This document shows, one piece after another, positions 23,496 to 34,463 of a stretch of 64,000 nt of DNA. A program made the translations under genes and the position numbers. Positions within the stretch are counted from its first letter, which is position 1, and each line of letters opens with the position of its first letter. Source of the stretch: Echinometra lucunter (taxonomy: Eukaryota > Echinodermata > Echinoidea > Camarodonta > Echinometridae); the NCBI GenBank assembly GCA_029962745.1, contig CM057154.1:27430970-27494969 (forward strand). Direction: 5' to 3'. The notes under the pieces are model-generated. The model did no database searches and had not been told where the DNA came from. It worked only from the letters and a program-made list of their open reading frames with translations.

Positions 23496-23717
23496 TTATG
23501 GAAATACTTTAGATACTTTATAGAGACAATAAGAATTGTTCAAATTACGTATGTGCTTAATATTTTGAGGTAACTTATTCCACAGACATGACAGAGAGGC
23601 GCCATTATAACAAAATTCTGATAGTATCCTGTATGACATACCTATAACGCGACCATGATTAAAACACTGTCGGGTGCTCATAATTTTATTATGAGCTATT
23701 GAAGTTTCTTTATTCAT
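23496..23717 (-). pseudogene. LINE ORF2 C-terminal remnant
   Basis: The minus-strand frame includes YNGASLSCLWNKLPQNIKHI followed by RNLNNSYCLYK. This matches the usual end of CR1/Jockey-type ORF2 proteins (LWN-LP--I), as in the LINE at 4510 (HWNSLPNDIK). No RT core is present nearby, so it is a fragment. Confidence 0.5.
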
Positions 23718-24639
23718 TAATAGATAAAGAATGTAGCTTGCTGATTACTGGGGAAAATGATACTATAGATTTTTTAAAAAGCAATCAAACAAACAGCGAA
23801 AAAACATCCCTTCTAAAATACCATATGTGTATTGCTACATGTACTTGAATGTGCGCCGTACGTGACATAGGCAAAATGTTCTCTATTTTCCGATTGTCAT
23901 TAGGGCAGGTTTGACAGTCAGTGTGACTTCTTTCAATAAACATTCCCTTTTTCAGTGGTGTGTCCAGAATTTGGGCATAGCGAGGTACAAACTATTTGAG
24001 CTATTTGAGCTTTTATTTGAAAAGGAACTATTTTCTAGGTGCCCTGGTTTGCGTCGATTGGGGGGGGGGGGGGGGGTAAATCAAAACTGTAAATCAAAAT
24101 CTCATGGGAAGGGGAGGACGTTCGAAGCAGGGATTGTTCGAAGAGTTAAAAATGGAATAATATACCATACACTTCGAAACATATATTTTTGCCTATCTCC
24201 ATTGCAGAACATGCTATCTTACAAGGAAGCGAAACGGGAACTAATCATATTGGCAATATTTCCTTTTAAACATTGGATTTTAAGCTGCATAGTTTTGATG
24301 ATGCACAGTTTATTTTGATTCTATCATTATTATTATTTTTTTGTAAATGTTATCCGAGTTCAATTCATTGGGAGATGCATGAATCAATGTCCACCCCTTC
24401 CCCCATTGCTCATGAGGCGTATTTTGTCCTGTTTATTTTTATAGCCTAGATTCGTTGAGCGATGTCCGTTGTGCCATCTTCGTTGTGCGATGTCACCCAC
24501 CCCTCATTCTAAAACGTTGTTGATTTTAGTATATCATTTCACCACTTCAAACAGGAAGATACCGATTATGTATCCATGGTTTTCATGAGATCTGTTTTGA
24601 TAATTTTAATTCTTAGATAAACAGACAGTTATGCTGAAT
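23718..24639. other. Unassigned stretch with a G17 run
   Basis: A run of about 17 G lies at 24060. The 135-codon frame at 23911-24318 reads through this run and has no recognised motif. Confidence 0.4.
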
Positions 24640-25200
24640 AGTGGGAGCACTGCGGTACAGTGTTAACCCATTCGTGACAGAGGTCCCCATTTTGTGGTTT
24701 GGCCTAATATCTTTTGATGCAAAGCCCTAAAAATCATACCAAATACATGAGCAGATGTCATGTGTCAATATTCGTTGTTTGATGCTGACATTTTTTTAAA
24801 GGAAAATAAGCATTAAAATCCTTAAATTGGCAATGTGATAGAAAGTTTAAAGTCACCGTTTTCCCCTGCAAATTGGCAACTTTTTGACTTCTCATCATAA
24901 TTTCTGTCAATTTATATTCATTTCAGATACATGACGTTTTATAGGAAAAATGTAGCAATAAAATAAAAATGTTGGTGTTGCCAATTTGAAGAATAAAAGC
25001 TGATCAAATTAGGCTTTAAATAATTCCAGTCACAAATGGGTTAAAGGCTATTGACTCTCCTTTATAAACCAGAGGTCCTGGGTTCGATCCTGCATGCACA
25101 AGGTGTTATATCCTATAAGTGTACCTCTTGACCCAGGTGTACTGAGTGTGTACCTGGTCATCAGGCAGTGCTAGAGGAAGTAATGATTGCAGTGTCCCCA
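24640..25200 (+). repeat. tRNA-derived SINE, split by a TTAA-specific insertion
   Basis: Removing 24667-25040 and one TTAA restores a SINE head with an A-box-like GCGGTACAGTG stretch and a B box GGTTCGATCC at about 25082. The tail GTACCTCTTGACCCAGGTGT matches the other SINEs of the window. Confidence 0.7.
24667..25040. mobile_element. piggyBac-like MITE with TTAA duplication
   Basis: Ends CCCATTCGTGACAG and (reverse complement) CCCATTTGTGACTG, flanked by TTAA at 24663-24666 and 25041-25044. TTAA targeting with a CCC start fits piggyBac-type elements. The interior is non-coding. Confidence 0.75.
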
Positions 25201-25509
25201 GATAGACAGAGGAATATGAATTCTGATGAGGCTACCCTGGATATAAACAGTTTTCATGGTCGATTAGGAATATTTTAGCAATGTTGTTGACGTATGCAAT
25301 TCAAGCCATGTCAATGATCACGCTGATTGTTATCTGATCAATACAAACAACTCACTTGACTTCGATTGTCTAGAAATCATGAAATATAAACCACATGCTT
25401 GCCTGGCATTGTGCATGACACTAGAAGTCTATCTGCATCATGACCTGAGGAAAGTTTGACTATGTAGTACTGAGGCAGGTTTTGGACATCTTATACAATA
25501 TTCAAAACA

Positions 25510-25640
25510 ACACAGTGGGTTCATTTGTATAGCGCTCTTACACATGACTGGTTTCATAACGCTTTACAAAGTTGAAATAAGCAATAAAAGAAAGTTAATG
25601 ATCAAGACTGAATAGAACAGTCTTCAAAATGATATCAAAT
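25510..25640 (-). repeat. SINE or LINE 3'-end fragment (GCGCTATACAAA type)
   Basis: The minus strand reads TTTGTAAAGCGTTATGAAAC then AGAGCGCTATACAAATG. This resembles the common 3' ends that also occur near 50640 and 63860. Confidence 0.4.
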
Positions 25641-25884
25641 TAAGGCAAACTTGCTAAATCAATTAATTTATATGCGTAAACGCCAAACGCACATCATGTA
25701 GCACCTAAATGTGGTAAGCAGGTTTGAACTAATTTCCTGTCACTATCTGATATGATGCGACACAAGGATTAACAGAATGATAAATCTCACAAACTATTTG
25801 TCTCACTATTACCAGAAATCAACCTTGTCTTCAAACGTTATCAGGAGTAGAAACCCAAGTGCACTTTTTGTGAATTCTCCTATC

Positions 25885-26030
25885 AGGGATCACTTCATAG
25901 TGAAACCCATTTAAATTATCATATGACATTTAGAATCCACTCTAAAGCAACGGTTGGAGTTACTCCTAGGGAATATGGAATCCACTATTTTTTCGGAGTG
26001 TCGATTTCCATTCCAAATGAAGTGATCCCT
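25885..26030. repeat. Inverted repeat, MITE-like
   Basis: AGGGATCACTTCA at the left is mirrored by TGAAGTGATCCCT at the right. Inside, GAATCCACTCTAAAG and GGAATCCACTATTTTTTCGG form a second set of related words. No clear duplication. Confidence 0.5.
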
Positions 26031-26089
26031 ATTATAAGACTCCTCAGAGTGTGGATTCTACCCCAGTATTCAATGGCGTACTGGTGTGT

Positions 26090-26140
26090 GAGTCTGTGTG
26101 TGTGTGTGTGGGGGGGGGGGATAATAATAATAATAAAATA
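26090..26140. repeat. (GT)n, G10 and (AAT)n microsatellites
   Basis: Three simple repeats abut: about 9 GT units, a run of 10 G, and about 6 AAT units. Confidence 0.9.
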
Positions 26141-26492
26141 TAAAGAATTCACGACTAGGGTGGTTTTTCTTTCAGTTGTTTTCATATCTTCAGCATTGTC
26201 ATTGCATCGAACTTTCTTGAATATCTAGCCGACTGAGCTTTTCTTATTCTGTTATTCTTCATTTTCCTTGAGGACCCTTTTTTCTACTTTTTGCTTTTTA
26301 ACGCAGCTGGACCCCTCCTTATTTTTTGTCGTTTGTGTCTTTCGGCAAGGAAATCAGTCATCATCATTATCAGGTCCATGGAAAGGACTACACGGACTAA
26401 ATCCATCTGCTTTCTTAGAAGTCAGGTAAATAACCAGCCAACCAACAAACCAGCCAAATACAGAGTTCGCTTTTTAGTAATGTTGACCTTAC

Positions 26493-26677
26493 CTGGAGAT
26501 TGAAGGGTGACACATGACGGGTATGGATGGGCCTTCCTCCTGCCATGTCTGCCACGTGTAGCGTTGGTTCCCATTGGACGTGGTCCAGAGCAACAACCAG
26601 ATCGTCGTGACCGTGATCAGGGCCCAGAACATCACCCTGGTCTTCTTCGACTTCGGTGGAGGCTCTTTCGACGTCAT
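26493..26677 (-). CDS. First coding exon of an unidentified type II membrane protein
   Basis: The exon starts at an ATG at 26675-26677 and encodes 61 residues plus two bases. A short basic, proline-rich head (MTSKEPPPKSKKTR) is followed by one hydrophobic span of about 16 residues (VMFWALITVTTIWLLL) and then a Trp- and Gln-rich stem (about residues 32-50). Basic head, single anchor and luminal stem is the layout of Golgi type II enzymes such as sulfotransferases and glycosyltransferases, but no catalytic part is visible and the family is unknown. The 3' edge is a strong splice donor, CTCCAG|GTAAGG, at 26491-26492. The patch is much richer in GC than its surroundings, as expected of an exon. 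An in-frame upstream ATG at 26731 would add 18 residues; the inner one is preferred because it gives a tidy basic head. Later exons should lie to the left, and I could not find them. Confidence 0.6.
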
Positions 26678-27237
26678 GTTCGGTGGGTCATCTGCAGCGT
26701 GATGGTGAAGTGCACCGAGGATTACTACCAAGTCCTCCGTGGTGATTCCCGGGGGTAATCCACTGGATGGGCTGCAAGGTGCTAGGATTTACAACAGAAT
26801 TTCAACTTAAACTTGAATCCTATAATCACATGCTAGAAGGGCTTCTAAAAAATTAGTCAAGTTTGTACCAAATTTGGGGTGGAGCAACAGATGAGAGACC
26901 AAGATCCCTATGCTTTGGTAATATCAGTCTGAAAGCAATGATATTGGTTAATTATTTACATAGGTTTTTTTAAAAGTAGTTTCCTTAAAAACACATGTCA
27001 GTGTCACCAAAAATTCAAGAAAATTGCTCTTACAAGCCACTTTTTATATTCCCTTTGTCATAAGAAATCTTGACTTCATCCCCATGTCTCTATGGAAAGA
27101 GTGTTTATCACGTTAGTTATTCAACATGGACAAGGTACTCGGGGAGCATTCTTTTGTCGTGGAAGTTCTGATATTTGTTAGTTTGGTAGCTTGGTCGGAC
27201 ACATATTCACCACAACATTGGTTATCTTGACCAATCC
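26678..27237. other. Possible 5' UTR/promoter side of the membrane-protein exon, then unassigned
   Basis: 26678-26760 remains GC-rich and open, so it is probably 5' UTR. No TATA box or other promoter element is identified with confidence, and the rest is featureless. Confidence 0.3.
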
Positions 27238-27261
27238 TTTTTAGAGTGTACACTCTAAAAA
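27238..27261. repeat. Perfect 24-bp palindrome
   Basis: TTTTTAGAGTGT followed directly by its complement ACACTCTAAAAA. It sits at the left edge of the ACTAGTCA-rich array and could be a head-to-head junction of element ends. Confidence 0.85.
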
Positions 27262-27710
27262 CAAACTAGTCAGATTTGACTAGATTACCGGATCACTCCA
27301 GCACTTACTCTTTTCTTGTCAAATTTGACTAGATTCTAGTCAATATGACCAAAATTCTACGAAGAACAAACACCTTTCTAGTCGAAAGCGACACGATTCT
27401 AGTGATAATGACCAGAATTCTAGTAACTTATTTGACTAGAACACGGGATCCCATGGGCACTTACTCTTTTCTTGTCAAATGTATCTAGATTCCAGTGAAA
27501 ATGGTCAGATTTCTAGTACAAATTATCCAGACTTTTACCAAAATACTAGTCATTTTACTATAATCAATTTAAGTTAGTGTCGATGCCTGTATGATTCGAT
27601 AGACCAGTCAAATCATTTTACTAGGATCTATATACATGTAGTACATTTTGACTAGTAATGTGTCACTTTTGACTAAAGTAGTACTAGTCTGTTTTAGACT
27701 GTATATAAAC
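27262..27710. repeat. Array rich in TTGACTAG / CTAGTCA words
   Basis: GCACTTACTCTTTTCTTGTC occurs at about 27301 and 27459, giving a period near 158 bp. In between, CTAGTCAAAT-, GATTCTAGT- and TTTGACTAG-type words occur many times. The second half is more decayed. Confidence 0.7.
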
Positions 27711-28146
27711 TGATTTTTATCTCATTTTTATACGCATTTCATTTGTATCTGTATGTTTGGAAGGGTACATGTTGCATGAGCGAACCGCCCGCCGCCCCCC
27801 CCCCCCGTAACATGCCCCGCATGGAAAGGTGAGTAAAAGGTATGCTCCACATTTCAATTTGATAGATGAGTAAAAACAAAAAAATGTAAACATAGTAAAG
27901 ATCGCTAAAAAAAAAAAAAAAAAAAAAAAAAATATGTACGTGCCTACGAGAACTAACCGTTGGGTTGACCAGTTTATGATTATTCAAGACATTTCAGGGT
28001 TCACACTTAAGATCTGCAAAATCCATCTACTCAGATTTATTTATATCTTTTATTTTGAGTTGAAAATCTGTGTGGGCAGTATCAAGAATTTGAAAGCCGT
28101 GCGTAGTACATTCTGATAGAGATTGCTTTGAGGACTGCAGGTGTTT
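27711..28146. other. Unassigned, with C14 and A25 runs
   Basis: Homopolymers near 27789 and 27907. No gene seen. Confidence 0.45.
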
Positions 28147-28275
28147 TTAGATAGGATAATTTTTAAAATCTTTCTTCAAGTGCTGTTGTACTCGTGTTAT
28201 GTAATGTCGCTTGGTTTGGCCAATGTAACGAGCTTTACAGCTCGTACAAGTGGATTGATAATGTAACATCAACAC
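28147..28275 (-). pseudogene. Penelope-like GIY-YIG endonuclease fragment
   Basis: The minus-strand frame reads TCTSCKARYIGQTKRHYI, then RVQQHLKK. The CxxC pair followed by YIGQTKR and a basic helix matches the start of the GIY-YIG endonuclease domain at the end of Penelope-like reverse transcriptases. Only this part is left. The frame upstream of it is not recognisable. Confidence 0.6.
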
Positions 28276-29389
28276 TGGGAATGGGATCCTTGACAGATAA
28301 CAGAGAACGATGCTTGAATGATGACAAGGAAATGATAATAGAAAGGCCCTTGCAGTATTGGGTTTGAAATGAATTTGAAGCAGTATACGCACACCAACAA
28401 GTTGCTGGTGAATGATCGCCTTATGCATAAGGGCAGTTGTATCCAACCCATTTTCAAGGACATGAGCTATGCAAGACTCCTACATACATGCATGCACACT
28501 GAATGACCCCCAAGACTTCAGGGTATTCCAGATCTCTCCGCTACAATCATTCAACATACCTTGTCGGTATTCAATCCGCCTCCAGATTAGACAATCGTTC
28601 TTTCCAAGAACATGTAAAGCTATATAGTCCTCATGCTTATGGACACTCCTGCTCTCCCCATTCGCACGGTAGATGCTGATTATTCATTCAAGACTTCCTG
28701 GACACATGATAATGTACGCGGACATGGCATGGATGCCTCCTATATCACAGCGATGGGCGAACCGTCTCGATCAGGCGTCCCTCTTTCCTCCTCTACGCCT
28801 TGCTCCTCCGTTCAGCAGAAACTTAAAACTGATGAAAGCGGTGAATCATTAATTTAGGGATGCTCCCTATACGGCGCCTTCGTTGAAGATGATCTAAAGA
28901 CAGGGGGAGAGACGACGAGAGATAGGGAGAGTGGGGGAGAGAAGGGGAGAGAGAGGGGGAGAGAGAAGAAGAAAGTCATCAGCTGAGTTCTCGGTATGTG
29001 TTGTGTGACTTCGCGATAGATAATGGGGAAAGCGGGACGCCCAGCGCGAATGCACTCCGTGAGCGTGGTGAGCGCTGAAATTACCCTATGCATTGTAGGC
29101 CTACTGAAGTATATTCTCAGCGCGCATGCACAATTTCATACGTGTCCCATGGGAGAACAACTTGAATATTTAAGCATAGACATGACATGCAGGCAAGCTA
29201 GCAACGGGATATTTCCCTTGCTACCCCGCTGGTAATGATTGAATTTCCGTGGTCTCAGCCCAATGTGATTAATTTTTAACAATAAGATAAGAATTTATGT
29301 TGTTTGTATCATATTATTTATAATTACGAAGGTACTGCGTGTTTTAAAAAGTAACATTCTTTAAAAATTGCATAGCAGAGTAAGCAAAC
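28276..29389. other. Unassigned; some GC-richer open frames
   Basis: Plus-strand frames at 28633-28857 and 29023-29235 are somewhat GC-rich, but have no recognised domain, no paired splice sites and no homologue I know. A purine-rich tract lies at 28900-28975. Confidence 0.3.
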
Positions 29390-29600
29390 AGATAAAAATG
29401 AAATATAATGAAATAAAATCAATAAAATGGAATACATGAAACAAGATAAATTTAAACAAAAAATAATATGATAAAATGAAATGAAATAAAATGAAATAAA
29501 TACAACAGAATAAAATAAAGTTAAATGAAAGAAAGTAAAATGAAATAAATAACATAAAATAAAATGAAACAAAACAAAATGAAATAAAAATAAGATAGTG
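29390..29600. repeat. AAATGAAAT/AAAATAAAAT simple repeat
   Basis: Imperfect 5-bp and 10-bp A-rich units. The phenylalanine-rich minus-strand frames come from it. Confidence 0.85.
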
Positions 29601-30473
29601 CTATCATAAACAACTAAACTTTAAAAATTATGAATGAGCTATTTAGATAAAATAAAGGTAACTAGTATACGCCTAAAATTAAGCAAGTGATCATATTTTC
29701 AAATAGACCGAATCAAATAATCATAACAAGCTCACGCAACATTACTTTCTCTTTATGACGAATGATACTAACTAAAAGACTGTACAGATGCTTAATTGCA
29801 TTGGAATAAATGTAAACATGACTATAACATTCACATCTGTCATCGGGCTGTTGACATGAAACTGAAACATCAGTTATCTGATTGAATTACCTGTTAAAAA
29901 CATCGCAAGTTTTGCTCATTATCCATCCTCTGATATACTCATGTTCCCTATATCAGATTCCTTGTTTCTTCTGCACGCCACTGCACGCCAATGCATACAA
30001 AAAGTGTAAAGAGAAATTGACATGCAGGGATACCAAAGACATTAGAGCTATAAGGGTATATAGGGGCAAGATTGCACGAGGAAAGAGGTTGAAAATGAAA
30101 AAAAAAAAAAATACAGAGAGAGAGAGAAAGGACGTACGACCCCTTCCACTCCCCTATTGATATTTTCGTTAGTCAGCTACTGTTCTACCGAACAGGTCCC
30201 GGACCGGTGTCTCCCCCCCCCCCCCTTGTCAGTGCCCCTCCATGCATGCATGGACTCACGCCACGCCTCACTATGCTACGTGCACATTTAAGTTGGACCG
30301 GCCTTAATAAAACAATAGCCTGCTTGATTAACGCATAATGAAATATCGACCATGGACGGACTGATTGTCAGTCACCACCGCCACAGTCAGATTTTCCATA
30401 AAGAAGACACTCTGATTAGTGAAAGTGTAACGATGCTGCCGGAACATAAGAATGGCTTAACGCTGGAAGCAAA
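29601..30473. other. Unassigned stretch left of the triplication
   Basis: Contains an A13 run near 30100 and a C13 run near 30212. No first exon for the cysteine-rich gene could be identified here. Confidence 0.4.
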
Positions 30474-30544
30474 ATGAACTATGTTATACTGAATAAGAGC
30501 AAAAACTATCCAAATTATTATATTGATACGCAAATTTTATTCTC

Positions 30545-30594
30545 TATTGTTTATTATTACTATTATTGTTATTATTGTTATTATTATTATTATT

Positions 30595-30626
<32 letters not shown>

Positions 30627-30630
30627 AATC
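30545..30630. repeat. (ATT)n/(ATC)n microsatellite in copy A
   Basis: It has counterparts at about 33860-33950 in B and 38610-38700 in C, differing in repeat number. The tyrosine/histidine and methionine/isoleucine frames here are artefacts of it. Confidence 0.95.
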
Positions 30631-31153
30631 ACCATCATTATTTGCCCTTTTCCAAAGCAATGCAAAAGCAATACTTTCTGAGGAACAGGGAAGGCAAAAT
30701 TATTGGATGAAACCATGATAGTTATCAGCATTACTATTTTACCACCTACCCCAACCCCTCTTAGAAAGGGAAAGAGAGAAAACAGACAGTATAAAACCAT
30801 GATGTCTCTGAGCTGCAATTAGCTACTTTTGATCGAGTATATTGTTACAGGGCTGCATGTACATGCACAGAAGGAAAAAAAAAAGCTTAGTATGATTGCC
30901 ATTAACTATACTCTAGCTGCACACGACCAATAATTTCGTTCGAAAGAATGGAAGAGGAATCTCCCTATACCATACTGTAAGAATTAAAACAAAAACGCAA
31001 TGTATTTTATAATGAAGGTTGATTTCCCAATAACAAAAAGAAAATATAGGATTTCCCGGTCAATTTTAAACTCTTGCCAATCAAATTCGTAAAATGGTCA
31101 TTCAAATTAAACGATACCTCTCGTATCGTGTCTATCGGTCATTCACCATGGAG

Positions 31154-31228
31154 GTGCCGTGGTCGAGTGGTCTAAGGCGCTTGACTGGAGACGCGAAGGT
31201 CGGGGGTTCGATCTCCGCGGTTCGGCAC
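31154..31228 (+). repeat. tRNA-like SINE head, copy A
   Basis: A 75-bp tRNA-like fold: acceptor GTGCCG/CGGCAC, A box TGGTCGAGTGG and B box GGTTCGATC in a T arm. It looks like a class II (Ser/Leu) tRNA, but it continues into TTATGCCCTTGAGCAAGGCA, a typical SINE body, so I call it SINE and not a working tRNA gene. T-stem CGGGG/CTCCG has one G-T pair here. Confidence 0.7.
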
Positions 31229-31901
31229 TTATGCCCTTGAGCAAGGCATTTTATCTACATTGCTCTTTTCTCGTACATCAAATAAATGAAAATGCTTATA
31301 GGCATTATTAATACCAACGTGTGCACGTGTTTGTTTGTTTTGTTTTTTTTTTTAAATCAAATTCATACAAATAGCAAGCAATTTCGTTTTAGAGCACGTA
31401 AATTCGTTTTTGAACAATCAAGAGTGCTAATAGAAAAGATTTCGTTAATGTGCGGTAGAATTTGAAATATCTGCCGCATCAAATTAAGAAGTCGCTGGTG
31501 CCTAACGTGTTTCGAGCATTCAAATTCGTTTTAAGGAAGACAATTTTTTACTTTATTCATTCAATTTAGAATCTCTCTGTTAGATGCTAGCGTGGCCTCG
31601 ATAGAATCTCATATCCATACATGCATATGCACTTTCAAATTTCTTGCTTTTTTTAATCTTTGTCATTTCATAATCAGGATAATATTTTTCATTTCTTTTC
31701 GGTTTTATTCTTTATTACTGATATGAATGTATTTTGTAAAATTCCTTCTAAGTTTTTGTCTTGATCTCATTTTGTTTCTTTTTCGTTTTTCTTGTTCATA
31801 TTTCCTAAGTTCGTATGTATTTTGTATACTTCTTCTTTTCTTGTTTGTATAGCCTAATTATGTTCCGTTTTTGTACTTTACAATAATTTCTCATGTAATT
31901 C

Positions 31902-32067
31902 AGAAGCCGCGGAGCGTTTTTGAAAGGGGGGGGGGCTGAGAGGACAAACCAGGATAATTATTTTCGCGTTTTTGTACAGAGGCCAATGTGTCTACTCAAA
32001 AAAGTGTGTGTGTGTGTGTGGGGGGGGGGGGGACTCGCAGCCCCCCCCCCCGTTCCGCGGCCCCTGG
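31902..32067. mobile_element. Small hAT-like insert with poly-G/C ends, copy A only
   Basis: CAGAAGCCGCGGAGCG and the reverse-complemented right end CAGGGGCCGCGGAACG match well. G10 and C12 runs lie just inside the ends, and a (GT)n-G13 tract lies between them. Possible 8-bp flanks agree at only 5 positions. Confidence 0.55.
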
Positions 32068-32127
32068 ACTAATTTCCATGATCAGTTATCTTTATACCTG
32101 AAATTCTGACGATGTTCTCCTTGCTAG

Positions 32128-32470
32128 GCATTGAAGAAGGAATGCCTGGCTGTGTCAGTAACACAGACTGCATTTTCTGCAGTAATGAGTCGATCGAGAG
32201 TTGTTGCTATGCCATTTTAGGGTAAGTATGCATGAAATTTGAAAGCGCTAGTTAACTCATCTATATTACGCAAATATACATAAATAAATAATTTGGAAGA
32301 GGAGAACCGATAAAGGAACCCCTAAGAAATCAAACACCATTTCCAGAAGAAAAAAAATATTCTGAGAACCTGAAATCAACATCATAACCAGATTTGATAA
32401 TAAGAATATTTTTGAATATTTTTACAGATTGACTATAACTCCACCGTGGCTTTATCTGCCTGAGCCATAG
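32128..32470 (+). CDS. Two terminal exons of a putative small cysteine-rich protein (partial)
   Basis: Exon 32128-32221 is bounded by a pyrimidine tract with acceptor TTGCTAG| and a strong donor |GTAAGT. Exon 32428-32470 follows acceptor TTTTTACAG| and ends at TAG 32468-32470. Joining them keeps the frame. Together they encode about 45 residues. The first exon holds five cysteines spaced C-x5-C-x2-C-x8-CC, from GCVSNTDCIFC to ESCCYAI; the second adds a Trp- and Pro-rich end, TPPWLYLPEP. The intron is 206 bp. Close cysteines suggest a secreted disulfide-bonded peptide, but I recognise no family, and the exon that should carry a signal peptide was not found. A 5' start within the same frame, ATGTTCTCCTTGCTA at 32112, is possible but would ignore the good acceptor. 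The pair sits in the loop of the foldback-like element. Copies B and C lack the first exon. Confidence 0.4.
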
Positions 32471-33027
32471 CCCCTAAATCCCTAACGTTTTTTTAGTTCC
32501 ACTTTGTGTGAACCTCACATTTTAAATTTGAATGCACTAAGTTTAATGAGTGTTCATTAACGAATTTGAATGACCGAAAAGATCCAAAGTGATACGAATG
32601 GACGAATTTGAATTACCATTGACGAATACCAATGCTCGATGTGTCAAATTGAGTGGCGCTATTAAAAATTTGATCGCTGAGTACGAGTTGTTGTTTTTGA
32701 ATGGTCAACGAATTTAAATTCTGATTCTTTAAGCGTTTCGGACGAAATTGATTGCTCGAAACGCTAAATTGATTGGAGAAAGTTTGAATTTGACCGGGAA
32801 ATCCTATATTTTGTTTTCAAATAACAAAATAAACACGACGATTTTTACCACACACAACTTCCTTGTCAAGTATCATTTTGTTAGGTAGTGCATGAAGTCG
32901 ATACAATCGTGTATAATATGATGATGATGATGATGATTCACAGCATTTGTATGTCGCCATTATATTCCTCAACTGTGCATACATGTAATAATTACCAACA
33001 CTCTATTGTCCTGATATACTCTCTTGT

Positions 33028-33179
33028 GGCCCCTTTCATAAAACTTGTTATCAGTAACAACTGCCACATTTCTATGAAAAATTTGCTCTTAGACTTAGTC
33101 AATCACATGCAAGGATTTCAGTAGATTATAACAGTTATTGCAACTTGTTATTGATAACAAGTTTTATGAAACGGGTCCC
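33028..33179. mobile_element. Foldback MITE in copy A
   Basis: TTTCATAAAACTTGTTATCA at the left is mirrored by TGATAACAAGTTTTATGAAA at the right, with GGGWCC-like ends. The centre has ATCACATGCAAGGATTTCAG. The same MITE is at 37776-37928 and 44280-44432, so it predates the triplication. Confidence 0.8.
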
Positions 33180-34463
33180 TGGATCGAGTGTGGCAAATTA
33201 ACGTGTGGCAATTAGACCAAGAAAGGTTGTGCTACCTGTGTTAATTGGGTTGGGGACGGAAATAGAATATCATAAGAGGAAGCTTGAAGGTACCGTACAT
33301 TATGTACTATTATTTTTTGTTAGTCATTCACAGAAGTCCTTGAAGAAAAAAAAAAAAACCCAGTTGATATTATTTCACTCAAAAGCAAAGTGTGCAGAAT
33401 ATTAATAGGCACAATTCAATTGCATGGTTGATGAACAATTGAACATGTTTGATAATGGAAGTATGGTTTTTATTGCAGTTGTAGATACAGGAAACAATTT
33501 GCATTTTGTTATTCACAGTATATATAGATCTAACTTAGTACAGGTTTTACCGGTGCTTTCTCTTGTCTGTTCTTTTCAACTTTTTTAATCACGCACATGC
33601 AAACGCATGTTTGTATTTCTATTTCACGAAACCTCGTACAATTCTTGAAGCAAGTTCATACATGTAATTGAATGACAAAGTCAAACGCCTTTACATAAAC
33701 CAAAGAATGGAAAAGAGTAGAGTCTACCACCGTATACATACACCTTGCATCATGTGTATCTCATCGTGAACCCATCCACAGAGCTAAATGAACTATGTTA
33801 TAGTAAATAAGAGCAAAAACTATCCAAATTATTATATTGACGAGCAAATTTTATTTTCTATTGTTTATTATTACTATTATTGTTATTATTATTATTATCA
33901 TTATCAGCATCATCGTCATCATCATCATCATCATCATCATTATCACCATCATTATTTGCCCTTTTCCAAAGCAATGCAAAAGCAATACTTTCTGAGGAAC
34001 AGGGAAGGCAAAATTATTGGATGAAACCATGATAGTTATCAGTATTACTATTTTACCACCTACCCCAACCCCTCTTAGGAAGGGAAAGAGAGAAAACAGA
34101 CAGTATAAAACCATGATGTCTCTGAGCTGCAATTAGCTACTTTTGATCGAGTATATTATTATAGGGCTGCATGTACATGCACAGAAGGAAAAAAAAGCCT
34201 AGTATGATTGCCATTAACTATACTCTAGCTGCACACGATCAATAATTTCGTTCGAAAGAATGGAAGAGGAATCTCCCTATATCATACTGTAAGAATTAAA
34301 CAAAAACGCAATGTAATTTATAATGAAGGTTGATTTCCCAATTACAAAAAGGAAAATAGGGTTTCCCGGTCAATTTTAAACTCTTGCCAATCAAATTCGT
34401 AAAATGGTCATTCAAATTAAACGATACCTCTCGTATCGTGTCTATCGGTCATTCACCATGGAG

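Larger units (their letters stand above)
31040..32810. mobile_element. Foldback-like element inside the unit (copy A form)
   Basis: TATAGGATTTCCCGGTCAAT at about 31047 is mirrored by GACCGGGAAATCCTATA at about 32792. Both arms are built of loose repeats related to ATTCAAATTCGTC; the left arm (31040-31590) is split by a SINE, the right arm is about 32510-32810. The loop carries the exon pair. In B the arms are about 34355-34440 and 37240-37560, in C about 43245-43330 and 43750-44070. No duplication of the target was found. The class is inferred from structure, as for 2638-3325. Confidence 0.55.
30474..33787 (+). repeat. Triplicated unit, copy A (3.3 kb)
   Basis: Begins AATGAACTATGTTATACTGA and runs to CCATCCACAGAGCT, where copy B starts with the same words. 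It is the only copy that keeps 31264-32222, which holds the left foldback arm, a G-rich hAT-like insert and the cysteine-rich exon. Elsewhere A matches B and C almost base for base, so the duplication is recent. Confidence 0.9.

Noticed and set aside
23911..24318. A 135-codon plus-strand frame
   Set aside because: It crosses a G17 run whose length is unreliable, and it has no recognised domain.
28633..28857. Hypothetical gene of 74 codons
   Set aside because: Composition is plausible, but there is no homologue I recognise and no splice or promoter evidence.
30474..30818. Histidine- and methionine-rich frames, repeated in copies B and C
   Set aside because: They read through (ATC)n/(ATT)n and their conservation reflects recent duplication only.
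31154..31228. A functional tRNA-Ser/Leu gene (and copies at 34464, 43350)
   Set aside because: The fold is good, but the acceptor stems or T stems have mismatches and a SINE body follows in all three copies.
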